A stretch of DNA of 64,000 nt from Pseudomonadota bacterium (GTDB lineage: Bacteria > Pseudomonadota > Gammaproteobacteria > Xanthomonadales > Xanthomonadaceae): assembly GCA_023430045.1 (NCBI GenBank), contig JAEZCF010000056.1, forward strand, positions 43,859 to 107,858, read 5' to 3'. The position numbers and the translations under genes are program-made. Positions within the stretch are counted from its first letter, which is position 1; each line of letters begins with the position of its first letter. Of the stretch, positions 52,341 to 61,676 are shown one piece after another. A model generated the notes under the pieces. The model did not search any database. It was not told where the DNA came from and saw only the letters and a program-made list of their open reading frames with translations.

Positions 52341-52360
52341 AATGAGAATACATATCATTT
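52341..52360 (+). promoter_or_regulatory. Fur box before the siderophore-receptor operon
   Basis: AATGAGAATACATATCATTT resembles the 19-bp Fur box (AATGATAATCATTATCATT type) with two clear NAT-type hexamers and the inverted CATT arm. It lies about 190 bp upstream of the receptor start and right after the DUF4124 gene. Iron repression of the operon is inferred. Confidence 0.7.
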
Positions 52361-52550
52361 ACTGACTGATGTACGCCCAGCCAGCCTGTGCGGTCCCTCC
52401 GGTCCGTTGCCGCCGCCCCGTGTACCACCAAACACATCTGCTGTCCGGATCACGCCCGCAGCAACGATGGGAGTGGCCGCGCCGCGCAGATGCACATGGC
52501 CGCACAGGCTGCTTCCATCGCCGGCTTTCTACCTGCATGGAACCGCTCCC

Positions 52551-54779
52551 ATGGCTTCGCACCCCGTCATTCCGCTCCCATCGCTGCTGACTGTCGCCAT
52601 TGTCAGCCTGCTCGCGTCCCACGCAGCCATCGCCGCTGACGCCCCTGCCGATGCGTCGCCACGCACGCTGGACGCCATCAACGTCACCGCCGATGGCGAG
52701 ATCGCAGACAGCTATACGGTCAAGCGCGCCAACACCGCGACCAGGCTGGACCTGTCGCTGCGCGAGACCCCGCAGTCGGTCACCGTCATCACCCGCCAGC
52801 GCCTGGACGACATGGGACTGTTCGCGCTTTCGGACGTGATGGGACAGGTCACCGGCGTGCATGTGTCGGTGACCGACAGCGAGCGCATAAGTTACGTATC
52901 GCGTGGCTACAACATCGACAATTTCCAGGTCGATGGCATGCTCAACACGTTCGGTGGATCGATCAAGACCAACACCGACAGCGTGATCTACGAGCGCATC
53001 GAAGTGGTACGCGGCGCCACTGGCCTGACCACCGGCGCCGGCGATCCGTCGGGCACCATCAGCTTCATCCGCAAGCGCCCGACCGACACCCTGCAGATGG
53101 GCGCCAATCTGAGCCTTGGCCGCTGGGGCAACCAGCGCCTGGAGGCGGATATCGGCGGACCGGTGGCGCTGGATGGCCGCGTGCGCGCCCGCGTGGTGGC
53201 GGCCAAGCAGCAGAGCGACTCGTTCCGCGATGTGTACCGGCTGGACAAGGACGTGTTCTACGGCATCGTGCAGGCCGACGTCAGCGACAGCACCCTGCTG
53301 GAGCTGGGTTACGAATACCAGTCCCCGAAGACCACCGGCGTGACTTGGGGCGTGGTGCCGTACTGGGGCGTGGACGGCACACCGGCCAACCTTCCGCGTT
53401 CGACCAACCTCTCCGCGTCATGGAGCCAGTGGCCCATCGTGGAAAAGACGAGCTTCGCGCGCATCGAACAGCAGCTTGGCCGTGACTGGTCGCTCAAGGC
53501 CAACCTCACCCACGCCGACCGCGAGACCGACGGCAGTGTCTGGTACGGCGCCGCCGGGTATCCGCGGCCGGACGGTACCGGCGTCGTGGCCTACATCTCG
53601 CACTTTGCCGAACAGAGCACGATGGATGTGTTCGACGTCAACATCGGTGGACCGTTCCAGCTGTTCGGACGCCGCCATGAACTGGTGTTCGGCTTCGGCC
53701 AGTCGCTGCGCAAGAGTGACATTCCGGCCATCGAACAGGGTGACGTGCCCGCCGGCTATGACGAGGTACCGGACTGGCGGAACTGGAGCGGCGACGTGCC
53801 GGAACTGCCGATCACCCGCCTGGGTTACCTGGGTTCACAGGACGAGCTGCGCCAGCGCGCGGCCTATGTCGCAGCACGCCTTCAGCTCGCCGATCCGCTG
53901 CTCGCCGTGGTTGGCGCGCGTTACGGCAGCTGGGAAACCCGCAAGTGGACCTACACCCATGACGATGCCGGCAACCTCACCGGCACCACGCGCAGCGGAT
54001 ACACGCCGGATGATTCGGTGACGCCCTACGTTGGCCTGGTGTACGACTTCAATCGCGTGCTCAGCGGCTATGTCAGCTACACCGACATCTTCAAGCCCCA
54101 GGACTACCGTGACCGCAACAACCAGTACCTGGAGCCGGTGGTCGGCGACATGTGGGAAGCGGGCCTCAAGGCGGAGTTCTTCGATGGCCTGCTCAATGCC
54201 TCGGCCGCGGTGTTCGAAGGCGAAAAGGACAATGTGGCCGAGATCGATGACAGCGTACCGCTGAACTCGTTGCCTGACGGCAGTCAGGCCTACCGCTCGA
54301 CCGGCAAGGGCAACAAGGTCAAGGGCTGGGAGGTGGAAACGCAGGGCAGCATCGGCGAGCAGTGGAACCTGTCGGCCGGTTTCGCGCATACCACCATCCG
54401 CAACCAGGCCGGCGTCGCGCAGAACACCACCACCCCACGGGACACCTTCCGCCTCAATGCCAGCTGGCGCCCCGGTGGCATGGACGGCCGTTTCTGGCTG
54501 GGCGGCGGGGCCACCTGGCAGAGCGGCATCTGGCGCAACGGCAGCCGGCCCAGCGCCGATTACCTGGTGACCGGCCGCACCGAAGCGGTGCGCTTCGAGC
54601 AGGACTCGTTCTACCTGCTGAACCTGTCGGCAGGTTATCGCTTCGACGAGAACTTCAGTGCGCAGCTCAACATCAACAACCTGCTGGACAAGGAGTATTT
54701 CAGCAATGTCGGTTTCTACAACGGCGTGTACTGGGGCGAGCCGCGCAATGTCCGCCTGACGCTGCGCTGGAAACTCTGA
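52551..54779 (+). CDS. TonB-dependent siderophore receptor
   Basis: From ATG 52551 the protein has 742 residues. A signal peptide (LLTVAIVSLLASHAAIA) precedes the plug (RETPQSVTVITRQRLDDMGLFALSDVMGQVTGVHV, VVRGATGLTTGAGDPSGTISFIRKRP) and a beta-barrel ending NVRLTLRWKL. The plug motifs match FhuE/FpvA-type ferric-siderophore receptors. The specific siderophore is not evident. It heads an operon with three membrane genes of the iron-uptake PepSY group and follows a Fur box. Confidence 0.92.
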   Translation: MASHPVIPLPSLLTVAIVSLLASHAAIAADAPADASPRTLDAINVTADGEIADSYTVKRANTATRLDLSLRETPQSVTVITRQRLDDMGLFALSDVMGQVTGVHVSVTDSERISYVSRGYNIDNFQVDGMLNTFGGSIKTNTDSVIYERIEVVRGATGLTTGAGDPSGTISFIRKRPTDTLQMGANLSLGRWGNQRLEADIGGPVALDGRVRARVVAAKQQSDSFRDVYRLDKDVFYGIVQADVSDSTLLELGYEYQSPKTTGVTWGVVPYWGVDGTPANLPRSTNLSASWSQWPIVEKTSFARIEQQLGRDWSLKANLTHADRETDGSVWYGAAGYPRPDGTGVVAYISHFAEQSTMDVFDVNIGGPFQLFGRRHELVFGFGQSLRKSDIPAIEQGDVPAGYDEVPDWRNWSGDVPELPITRLGYLGSQDELRQRAAYVAARLQLADPLLAVVGARYGSWETRKWTYTHDDAGNLTGTTRSGYTPDDSVTPYVGLVYDFNRVLSGYVSYTDIFKPQDYRDRNNQYLEPVVGDMWEAGLKAEFFDGLLNASAAVFEGEKDNVAEIDDSVPLNSLPDGSQAYRSTGKGNKVKGWEVETQGSIGEQWNLSAGFAHTTIRNQAGVAQNTTTPRDTFRLNASWRPGGMDGRFWLGGGATWQSGIWRNGSRPSADYLVTGRTEAVRFEQDSFYLLNLSAGYRFDENFSAQLNINNLLDKEYFSNVGFYNGVYWGEPRNVRLTLRWKL

Positions 54780-54885
54780 CCGTGCTTTCGATGCTGCCGG
54801 TACCGCCGGCGGCGGGCCATGGACGGCCCTGTTGCGGCTCGCATCGCCGCGCCACTCCTACCCCGTAACGCAACGCAGGATCATC

Positions 54886-55230
54886 GTGGACCGCTCGCCT
54901 CCTTCCGCCAGCACCTCCCCCCGCCTTCCCTTCCGCGCACGTTCGCGGGCTTTCCTCACGCACCCGCGCTGGGGCGTGCTCTCGCGCAGCATGGCGGCAA
55001 TCTTCGGTGGCTACGCGCTGGCCGCGGTCACCAGCGTGTTCTGCGCGGTGGCGTTGCCTGGCGAACGTGGCCAGACCGTGCTGACCGGCATGCTGGTGGC
55101 CATCGTGGTGGCGGCATGCGCGGCACTGTGGGCATTCGCCACCCGTACCGCGTTGCGGGCGTGGATGGGCATCGTGCTGCCGACGCTGCTGCTGGCGGCC
55201 ATCGCACGTGCACTGGGAGCCTGGGCATGA
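54886..55230 (+). CDS. DUF3649 membrane protein
   Basis: From GTG 54886 (AGGA nearby) the protein has 114 residues; ATG 54832 is an alternative. Three transmembrane helices are predicted (SMAAIFGGYALAAVTSVFCAVALP, VLTGMLVAIVVAACAALWAFATRTA, WMGIVLPTLLLAAIARAL). DUF3649 proteins accompany TonB siderophore receptors and PepSY proteins and are described as iron-uptake accessory proteins. It overlaps the PepSY gene by 4 bp. Confidence 0.82.
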   Translation: MDRSPPSASTSPRLPFRARSRAFLTHPRWGVLSRSMAAIFGGYALAAVTSVFCAVALPGERGQTVLTGMLVAIVVAACAALWAFATRTALRAWMGIVLPTLLLAAIARALGAWA

Positions 55231-56855
55231 AGAACGGATTCCGCCAGTCAATGGCCTGGCTGCATACATGGACCGGCCTGTTGGTGGGCTGGCTGCTGCT
55301 GCTGATCTTCATGGCCGGCACCGCCAGTTACTACCGCGAGGAAATCAGCCGCTGGATGCGTCCGGAGCTACCTGCCAGCACCGTGGGCACCGATGTTGCC
55401 GCAGAGCGTGCCGTGCATTTTCTGCAGGAACATGCCGGCAATGCAGAGACCTGGTTCGTGACCCTGCCCGACCCGCGCAATCCGGCCATGCGCCTGTTCT
55501 GGCGCAACCCCGAATCGATGGTCAAGCCGCCCGCCGAAGGCGAAAAACGGAGGCGGCGTGGCGGCGGACGCTTTGGCGATGCCACCGTGGACCCGAACAC
55601 CGGCGAGACGCTGCAGGCGCGGGAAACACGCGGTGGCGACTTCTTCTACCGCCTGCATTTCGACCTGCATTACATCCCGGTGCTGTGGGCACGCTACCTG
55701 GTGGGGTTCTGCGCGATGTTCATGCTGGTGGCGATCATCACCGGCGTCATCACCCACAAGAAGATCTTCAAGGACTTCTTTACCTTCCGCCCGGACAAGG
55801 GCCTGCGCTCATGGCTGGATTTCCACAACGTCAGCGCGGTGATGGCACTGCCTTACCACGCCATGATCACCTACACCGGCATCGTGACCTTGATGGTGAT
55901 GTACCTGCCGTGGGGCATCAAGGTGGCCTATCCGCAGGATGAAGCCGCGTTCTTCAGCGAAGCCTTCGGTGGCCTGCCGGAGGTATCGGCCCCCGCGCAA
56001 GGGCGCGCCGTCGCGCTGCCGGTCCGGCAGCTGCTGGACAGCGCGCGGCTGCACTGGAAGGGCGCCGACGTGGCGGGCTTCAGCGTGACCAGCCCGGGCG
56101 CGGCCAACGCGGTGATCGACATCCGCCAGCGCGATGGCAGGCGACTGTCCAACGACACCCCCGCGCTGCGCTACGACATGGTCAGCGGCAGGCTGGTGCA
56201 GGAAAGCCCGTCCGCGGGCGGTGCCACCGCCACGCGTGGCGTGATGTATGGCCTGCACCTGGCGCGTTTCGCGGATTGGGGGCTGCGCGCGTTGTTCTTC
56301 CTGTCCGGGCTGGCCGGCTGCCTGATGGTTGCCAGCGGCGTGGTGCTGTGGGCGGTGAAGGAACGCCCAAAACATGCGAAAAGTGGCAGGACGGGTTTCG
56401 GGCTGCGCCTGGTGGATGCGCTGAACATCGGCGCGGTGGCTGGCCTGCCGATCGCGTTCGCAGCGTATTTCCTCGGCAACCGCCTACTTCCGCTGGACAT
56501 GGCCGCGCGCGCCGACGCGGAGGTCTCGGTGTTCTTCCAGGCATGGGGCGCTGCGCTGCTGGCTGCGTTCGTGTGGCCGAAGCGGATGATGTGGGCGTGG
56601 CAGCTGTACCTTGGTGCGGCGCTGTTCGCGCTGCTTCCCGTGGTCAATGCGCTGACCACGCATGTGCACCTGGGGGTGACCCTCCGCTCCGGGGACTGGG
56701 TACTGGCAGGCTTCGATCTGACCATGCTGGCCTTCGGCGCGATGCTGGCAATGTGCGGATGGCGCATGCAGCGCTGGACGCCACCACTGAGCGCGGCGGA
56801 CAGGAAAAAGCGGCAGGCGGCCACAACCGCTGCCAGTGCGGAGGCCGGCGCATGA
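55227..56855 (+). CDS. PepSY-associated membrane protein (ferric reductase-like)
   Basis: A 542-residue PepSY_TM protein. The first helix has SMAWLHTWTGLLVGWLLLLIFMAGTASYYREEISRWM, with the conserved H-x3-G motif. Later helices contain FYRLHFDLHYIPVLWARYLVGFCAMFMLVAIITGVITHKK and LDFHNVSAVMALPYHAMITYTG. The His pattern fits haem or iron handling. Such proteins are thought to reduce ferric siderophores in the periplasm; this is inferred. The start overlaps the DUF3649 stop (ATGA). Confidence 0.87.
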   Translation: MKNGFRQSMAWLHTWTGLLVGWLLLLIFMAGTASYYREEISRWMRPELPASTVGTDVAAERAVHFLQEHAGNAETWFVTLPDPRNPAMRLFWRNPESMVKPPAEGEKRRRRGGGRFGDATVDPNTGETLQARETRGGDFFYRLHFDLHYIPVLWARYLVGFCAMFMLVAIITGVITHKKIFKDFFTFRPDKGLRSWLDFHNVSAVMALPYHAMITYTGIVTLMVMYLPWGIKVAYPQDEAAFFSEAFGGLPEVSAPAQGRAVALPVRQLLDSARLHWKGADVAGFSVTSPGAANAVIDIRQRDGRRLSNDTPALRYDMVSGRLVQESPSAGGATATRGVMYGLHLARFADWGLRALFFLSGLAGCLMVASGVVLWAVKERPKHAKSGRTGFGLRLVDALNIGAVAGLPIAFAAYFLGNRLLPLDMAARADAEVSVFFQAWGAALLAAFVWPKRMMWAWQLYLGAALFALLPVVNALTTHVHLGVTLRSGDWVLAGFDLTMLAFGAMLAMCGWRMQRWTPPLSAADRKKRQAATTAASAEAGA

Positions 56856-57181
56856 TGATGCTCGCGCTTGGCCTGTCGTTCTCTGGATTCACCGCGCTGT
56901 CGCTGGCGATGGAAAGGCATCAGCAGGCGTTGAAGGGAGCGAAGGCCGCACCGCCTGCGCGACGCCGGCTGTGGTCGCTGCTGGGGTGGGTGCTGCTGGC
57001 GGCGGCCTTCGCGGCCTGCGTGGCCGGCCATGGCTGGGGTCTCGGACCAGTGCTTTGGCTGGGCGCGCTGACGCTGGCCGGCCTGCTGCTGGCGTTCGGG
57101 CTGTATCCGTGGCGGCCGGCGTGGATAGCCCCGCTGGCATGGGTGTTGCCAGTGATTGGACTGGCCGCGATATTCCTGTAG
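56852..57181 (+). CDS. DUF3325 membrane protein
   Basis: A 109-residue protein with GGAGG before its ATG and a 4-bp overlap with the PepSY gene. The N-terminus (LALGLSFSGFTALSLAMERHQQAL) and two further helices fit DUF3325, a small family found at the end of PepSY iron-uptake operons. The function is unknown. The TAG stop lies in GTAG. Confidence 0.85.
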   Translation: MMMLALGLSFSGFTALSLAMERHQQALKGAKAAPPARRRLWSLLGWVLLAAAFAACVAGHGWGLGPVLWLGALTLAGLLLAFGLYPWRPAWIAPLAWVLPVIGLAAIFL

Positions 57182-57267
57182 CGCCGGGCCATGGTCGATT
57201 GAACGATCCGGTAGAGCCGACCCATGGTCGGCTGTCCTTGGCGCAGCCGATCTTGGATCGGCTCTAC
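57178..57267. repeat. SMAG cluster between convergent DUF3325 gene and rlmKL
   Basis: GTAG at 57178 overlaps the DUF3325 stop. A clear element GTAG-AGCCGACC-CAT-GGTCGGCT lies at 57211-57233, facing AGCCGATC-CTGG-type arms ending CTAC at 57245-57267. The cluster fills most of the 108-bp convergent gap. Confidence 0.8.
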
Positions 57268-57289
57268 CCACGCTGCGGAACCCACACGC

Positions 57290-59425
57290 TCACACGCGGC
57301 GCAGTTCCCATGCACGGTGGATGCGTGCGTTGCGCTCGAAATCCGGGCCGATCGTGCGCGGGCTGATCTCGCGGCAGCGGGCGAACGCCGCGATCGCGTT
57401 CTCTTCCAGCTTGAAACGACGGAAGTTGTTGGAGAAATACAGCACGCCATCCGGCGTCAGCCGGGCGACCGCCGCACGCAGCAGGCGCAGCTGTTCGCGC
57501 TGCACGTCGAAGTCCTCCGCGCGCGCCGAATTGGAGAACGTCGGCGGATCACAGAAGATCACGTCGTACTGGCCTTCATCTGCCTCCAGCCAGGCCATCG
57601 CGTCGGCCTGCACCAGCAGGTGCTGGTTGCCCCCCTGCCCGTTCAGCGCCAGGTTGTCGTAACACCACTGCAGATAGGTCGCCGAAAGGTCCACGCTGGT
57701 GGTGCTGGCCGCGCCGGCCACGGCGGCCTGCACGCTGGCCACGCCGGTGTAGCAGAACAGGTTGAGGAAGTGCTTGCCGCGTACCTGGTCTGCCATGATC
57801 CGGCGCAGGGGGCGATGATCCAGGAACAGGCCGGTGTCCAGATAATCGAACAGGTTGACCCGCAGCAGCGCATTGTTCTCCTGCACCACCACGAACTCAT
57901 CGCGCTTTTCGAAGCGGCCGTACTTGCTGCCGCCCTTGCCGCGCTCGCGCGATTTCAGCGCCACCTGCTCCGGCGGTACCTGGAACACCTCGCGCGCGGC
58001 TGCCAGCAGTTCATTGCGGCGGCGGCGCACATCGTTTTCCGGAATGGTCGCCGGTGCGGCGTATTCCTGCACATGCAGGAAGGTACGGCGTTGCCCGCCG
58101 TCCTCTTCATACACGTCGATGGCAGCGGCATATTCCGGCAGGTCGGCGTCGTAGGCGCGGTAGCAGCTGACCTGCTCGCGCGCGCGCCAGCTCTTGAATT
58201 TCTTCAGGTTCTTGCGGATGCGGTTGGCCACCATCTGCGCGCCTTCGCTGAGCTCGCGCGGGACGGCCGGGTCGCGCCGTGGCACGGCCACCGGATCACA
58301 GACGATCAACGTGCATTCCAGCGCACCATTGAACATCTGGTACTTCTTTCCTGCGCGCAGGCCGGTGGCGAAGGCCAGTTCCGCGTCGCCGCACAGCAGG
58401 CTGGCGCGCCATTGCGGCACGGCGGCCTGCAGCGCATCCCCCAGCCGGCGGTACAGCGCCGGATCGGCGGCCAGGCGCTCGTCGTAAGGCGGATTGCAGA
58501 CCACGCAGCCGATCTCCTGCGGCGGCGCCTGCAGTTCGGCGACATCCGCGCGGGTGAAGGTGATGGCATGGGCGACGCCCGCCACTTCGGCGTTCTCGCG
58601 CGCCGCCGCTATCGCCTGCGGATCGATGTCGCTGCCGAAGATCACCGGCCGCAGCGCGGCCAGACCGGCCTGTTCGCGTTCACGGGCTTCGGCCAGCAGC
58701 GCCTTCCAGGCGGCCTTGTCGAACCCCAGCCAGCGGCTGGGCGGCAGGCTGCCATGGCGCATCAGCCCGGGCGCCACATCGGCGGCCATCAACGCGCCTT
58801 CGATCAACAGCGTGCCGCTGCCGCACATCGGATCCAGCAGACCACCGCCGGCCGCATGCAGGCGCGGCCACTGCCCGCGCAGCAGCAGCGCCGCGGCAAG
58901 GTTTTCCTTCAGCGGCGCCTCGTGCGCGGCACCGCGCCAGCCACGGCGATGCAGCGGACCGCCGCCCAGGTCGATGGAAATGGTCGCCCGTCCCTTGCGC
59001 AGCGACAGGTTGACGCGCACGTCGGGCAGATCGGTATTGACCGACGGACGTTCCAGTCCCTCATCGCGCATGCGGTCCACGATGGCGTCCTTGATCCGCT
59101 GCGCCGCAAAACGTGCATGGGTGATCGTGTCGCCGGACACATGCGCGTCCACCGCAAGCGTCATCTCCGGCCTGAGCTGTTCCTGCCACGGCAACGCGCG
59201 CACGCCGTCGTACAGGGCCTGTTCGTCGGGACATTCGAACTCCGTCAGGGGCCACAGCACACGGCTGGCCAGCCGCGACCACAGCACGATGCGCTGTGCC
59301 TGGGCCAGCTCGCCCTCGGCGTTGACACCAGCGATGGTTGCAGTGGCCCTGGCAAGGCCCAGCGCCGACAGTTCGTCGGCAAGCAGGTATTCCAGGCCCT
59401 TGGCGCAGGAGACGAAGAAATTCAC
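57290..59425 (-). CDS. rlmL: bifunctional 23S rRNA methyltransferase RlmKL
   Basis: A 711-residue fusion that makes m2G2445 (RlmL part) and m7G2069 (RlmK part) in 23S rRNA. It has an N-terminal THUMP domain (about 50-160), then the RlmL methyltransferase with DPMCGSGTLLIEGA and the catalytic NPPYDERL. The C-terminal RlmK domain shows FLNLFCYTGVASVQAAVAGA and DPPTFSNS. Its length matches E. coli RlmKL (702). It is a single gene on the - strand. Confidence 0.96.
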   Translation of the reverse strand: MNFFVSCAKGLEYLLADELSALGLARATATIAGVNAEGELAQAQRIVLWSRLASRVLWPLTEFECPDEQALYDGVRALPWQEQLRPEMTLAVDAHVSGDTITHARFAAQRIKDAIVDRMRDEGLERPSVNTDLPDVRVNLSLRKGRATISIDLGGGPLHRRGWRGAAHEAPLKENLAAALLLRGQWPRLHAAGGGLLDPMCGSGTLLIEGALMAADVAPGLMRHGSLPPSRWLGFDKAAWKALLAEAREREQAGLAALRPVIFGSDIDPQAIAAARENAEVAGVAHAITFTRADVAELQAPPQEIGCVVCNPPYDERLAADPALYRRLGDALQAAVPQWRASLLCGDAELAFATGLRAGKKYQMFNGALECTLIVCDPVAVPRRDPAVPRELSEGAQMVANRIRKNLKKFKSWRAREQVSCYRAYDADLPEYAAAIDVYEEDGGQRRTFLHVQEYAAPATIPENDVRRRRNELLAAAREVFQVPPEQVALKSRERGKGGSKYGRFEKRDEFVVVQENNALLRVNLFDYLDTGLFLDHRPLRRIMADQVRGKHFLNLFCYTGVASVQAAVAGAASTTSVDLSATYLQWCYDNLALNGQGGNQHLLVQADAMAWLEADEGQYDVIFCDPPTFSNSARAEDFDVQREQLRLLRAAVARLTPDGVLYFSNNFRRFKLEENAIAAFARCREISPRTIGPDFERNARIHRAWELRRV

Positions 59426-59570
59426 GGGATCGGTTTCGCAGGTCGGGCGGCCGCGGTCACGGCGCAGGAACGGACAGGCCCACGCGTGGGGCCCGCACCC
59501 ATGCCGGCGGCACGGGAGGGCCTATTGTAGTCGCTGGCGGGCCGGGCGGCCGGAACCACGGCCGCGCGGA

Positions 59571-60098
59571 TCACAGCCGTTGCAGCAGCGCCTCGAATGC
59601 GCGTGCCGACGCCTCCACGTGGTTGGCCAGGCGATGACCATCGTCCACCAGCAGCAGGCTGGCCGAACGTGCCCTGGCCCACGCGATGACCTCCGTCGCC
59701 GGAATCAGCTCATCGTGCCAGGCATGCACCACGCTGGTCGGTATCGGCGCTGCATCCAGCGCCGGCATCGGACCCATGGTGGTCGGCGGCACCATCAGGA
59801 ACAGTCCGTGCACCGGCACCTGCAGCGACGCGATCGCCGAGATGTAGGCGCCCAGGCTGGAACCTGCCAGCACCACCGGCCCCCGCGATGCAGCGGCCTG
59901 GGCCAGGATGACCAGACGCTGCAGCCGGGCGGGCACGTCGCCGACACGACTGACGGCACTGCAGGCATCAAGGTCGGTGAAATCAGGGCGTTCGTGGCTC
60001 CAGCCGAGGCGCCCGGCCACATCCGCCAGGGCGGTGACCTTGGTGGCGTCGGGGCCGCTTTCAAAGCCATGGGAGAGGATGCAGTGGCCGCGGCTCAT
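59571..60098 (-). CDS. small alpha/beta hydrolase (YqiA-like)
   Basis: A 175-residue compact alpha/beta hydrolase. The catalytic triad is readable: nucleophile Ser in VVLAGSSLGAYIS, Asp in VVHAWHDELIP and His in LLVDDGHRL. The oxyanion-side HGFESGPDATK motif is near the N-terminus. Such proteins have esterase activity on small substrates; the natural substrate is unknown. Divergent from the amidase gene. Confidence 0.85.
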   Translation of the reverse strand: MSRGHCILSHGFESGPDATKVTALADVAGRLGWSHERPDFTDLDACSAVSRVGDVPARLQRLVILAQAAASRGPVVLAGSSLGAYISAIASLQVPVHGLFLMVPPTTMGPMPALDAAPIPTSVVHAWHDELIPATEVIAWARARSASLLLVDDGHRLANHVEASARAFEALLQRL

Positions 60099-60158
60099 GC
60101 GGGCACCTGCGAGTCAAGAACGGGATTGCGGTCCATCGCGCAATGCTAGCATCCACCG

Positions 60159-60737
60159 ATGCCGAACCTGTTGCTTCCCGACCTGCGGATCCAGCCACTG
60201 CCCTACCATGACCTGCTTGCCGAGCGTGCGCCGGATTCGCTGGACATGGTGGTCGTCCACTGCACCGAGCTGCCTGACCTGGCCATGGCCCGGGAGTATG
60301 GCGAGCGCCCCCTGTATGCCGATGGCAGCGGCAACAGCGGGCACTTCTACATCGACCGCGACGGCCACGTGCTGCAGTACGTGGCACCCGAGCGCGTGGC
60401 GCACCACGTGCGTGGATGCAACGAACGCACCATCGGCATCGAACTGGTCAACATCGGCCGTTACCCGCACTGGTTCGACAGCCGCCACCAGGCGATGGAC
60501 GCACCCTACCCGCAGGCGCAGATCGACGCGCTGGTGCGCCTGCTGCAGGCGCTGTGCCTGCGCTATCCCTCGCTGGGCCAGGTGGCCGGGCATGACCAGC
60601 TGGACCTGGAACAGGTGCCCGCCAGCGATGATCCCGGCCTGCGCGTGGCGCGCAAGCGGGATCCCGGTCCCTTGTTCCCATGGCAGTACGTGCTTGCGCG
60701 CGTCCCCCTGGCACCGCTTGCCGGTGAGCCGCGCTGA
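60159..60737 (+). CDS. N-acetylmuramoyl-L-alanine amidase (Amidase_2 family)
   Basis: A 192-residue zinc amidase-like protein. Motifs include MVVVHCTEL (first His ligand), SGHFYIDRDGHVLQYVAPERVAHHVRGCNERTIGIELVN with the conserved Glu, and VAGHDQLDLEQVPASDDPG with the later His and Asp. No signal peptide is seen, so a cytoplasmic AmpD-like role in recycling anhydro-muropeptides is plausible. It could instead be a general cell-wall amidase. Confidence 0.87.
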   Translation: MPNLLLPDLRIQPLPYHDLLAERAPDSLDMVVVHCTELPDLAMAREYGERPLYADGSGNSGHFYIDRDGHVLQYVAPERVAHHVRGCNERTIGIELVNIGRYPHWFDSRHQAMDAPYPQAQIDALVRLLQALCLRYPSLGQVAGHDQLDLEQVPASDDPGLRVARKRDPGPLFPWQYVLARVPLAPLAGEPR

Positions 60738-60773
60738 TGCTGTGCCGGCCGATGGCCGGTACGGGAGCGGGCG

Positions 60774-61676
60774 CTAGCCGGCGGCCACCGGACGGCTGCG
60801 GTCGCTGACCCAGCCGCTCCACGAATCGGCATACACGCGGGCACCCGACAGCCCTGCGACTTCCATCGCCAGCAGCAGGTGGCAGGCGGTGACACCTGAG
60901 CCGCACATCACCACGACCTGCGATGGATCGTGGGTGCCGATCAGCGGCTGCAGTTCCGCGCGCAGTTCATCGGCCGGACGCAGGTGCCCATCCTTCACGT
61001 TCAACGCGAATGGGCGGTTCACCGCGCCCGGCACATGGCCGGCTACCGGGTCCAGCGGCTCCACCTCGCCACGGAAACGCTCGCTGGCGCGCGCATCCAG
61101 CAGCCAGCCCGGCGCCTGTTCCAGGCGTGCGGAAAGCTCATCCACACGGGCTATTCCGCGTTCGTTGAAACGCCCCGGATAGGCCGGCAGCGCAGCGACT
61201 TCAGCGACCGCGGTGACCAGCGGCAGACCGGCCTGCTGCCATGCCGCCAGCCCGCCATCCAGCACCGCAACCTGCGTGTGGCCGATGAGCCGCAGCAGCC
61301 ACCACAGACGCGCGGCGGCCATGCTGCCGTCGCCAGCGTCATACACCACCACCTGGGTATCAGGGGCGATGCCCCAGCGTCCCAGGGTTGCCGCGAAGGC
61401 ATCGCTTTCCGGCAGCGGATGGCGCCCGTGTCCCTGTCTGCGAAGGTCGGACAGATCGTGATCGAGATCGGCATGCACGGCGCCGGGCAGATGGCCGGCG
61501 GCGAACTGCCCGGCAACGGACCGCGGATCGGCCAGCGAGGCACGTGCATCGACCAGTCGCACAGCACCGGACGCGGTGGCGCGTGCATCCACCACGCGTA
61601 CGTCCGCGCCATCCAGCACGGCAGCCAGTGAATCGACATCCACCAGGGTGGTCCAGGGAGGTGCGGCGATGCTCAT
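60774..61676 (-). CDS. tandem-rhodanese sulfurtransferase (3-mercaptopyruvate type)
   Basis: From ATG 61676 the protein has 300 residues and two rhodanese domains. The N-terminal domain has VRVVDARA and GHLPGAVHADLDHDLSD; the C-terminal domain has the active loop CGSGVTAC with the catalytic Cys. CGSGVT(A) is typical of 3-mercaptopyruvate sulfurtransferases. The start overlaps the NUDIX stop by 4 bp. Confidence 0.9.
   Translation of the reverse strand: MSIAAPPWTTLVDVDSLAAVLDGADVRVVDARATASGAVRLVDARASLADPRSVAGQFAAGHLPGAVHADLDHDLSDLRRQGHGRHPLPESDAFAATLGRWGIAPDTQVVVYDAGDGSMAAARLWWLLRLIGHTQVAVLDGGLAAWQQAGLPLVTAVAEVAALPAYPGRFNERGIARVDELSARLEQAPGWLLDARASERFRGEVEPLDPVAGHVPGAVNRPFALNVKDGHLRPADELRAELQPLIGTHDPSQVVVMCGSGVTACHLLLAMEVAGLSGARVYADSWSGWVSDRSRPVAAG

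Noticed and set aside
57224..59530. 768-codon + strand open frame opposite rlmKL
   Set aside because: Low-complexity Arg/Gln/His-rich translation typical of an antisense frame; the - strand carries a full RlmKL.
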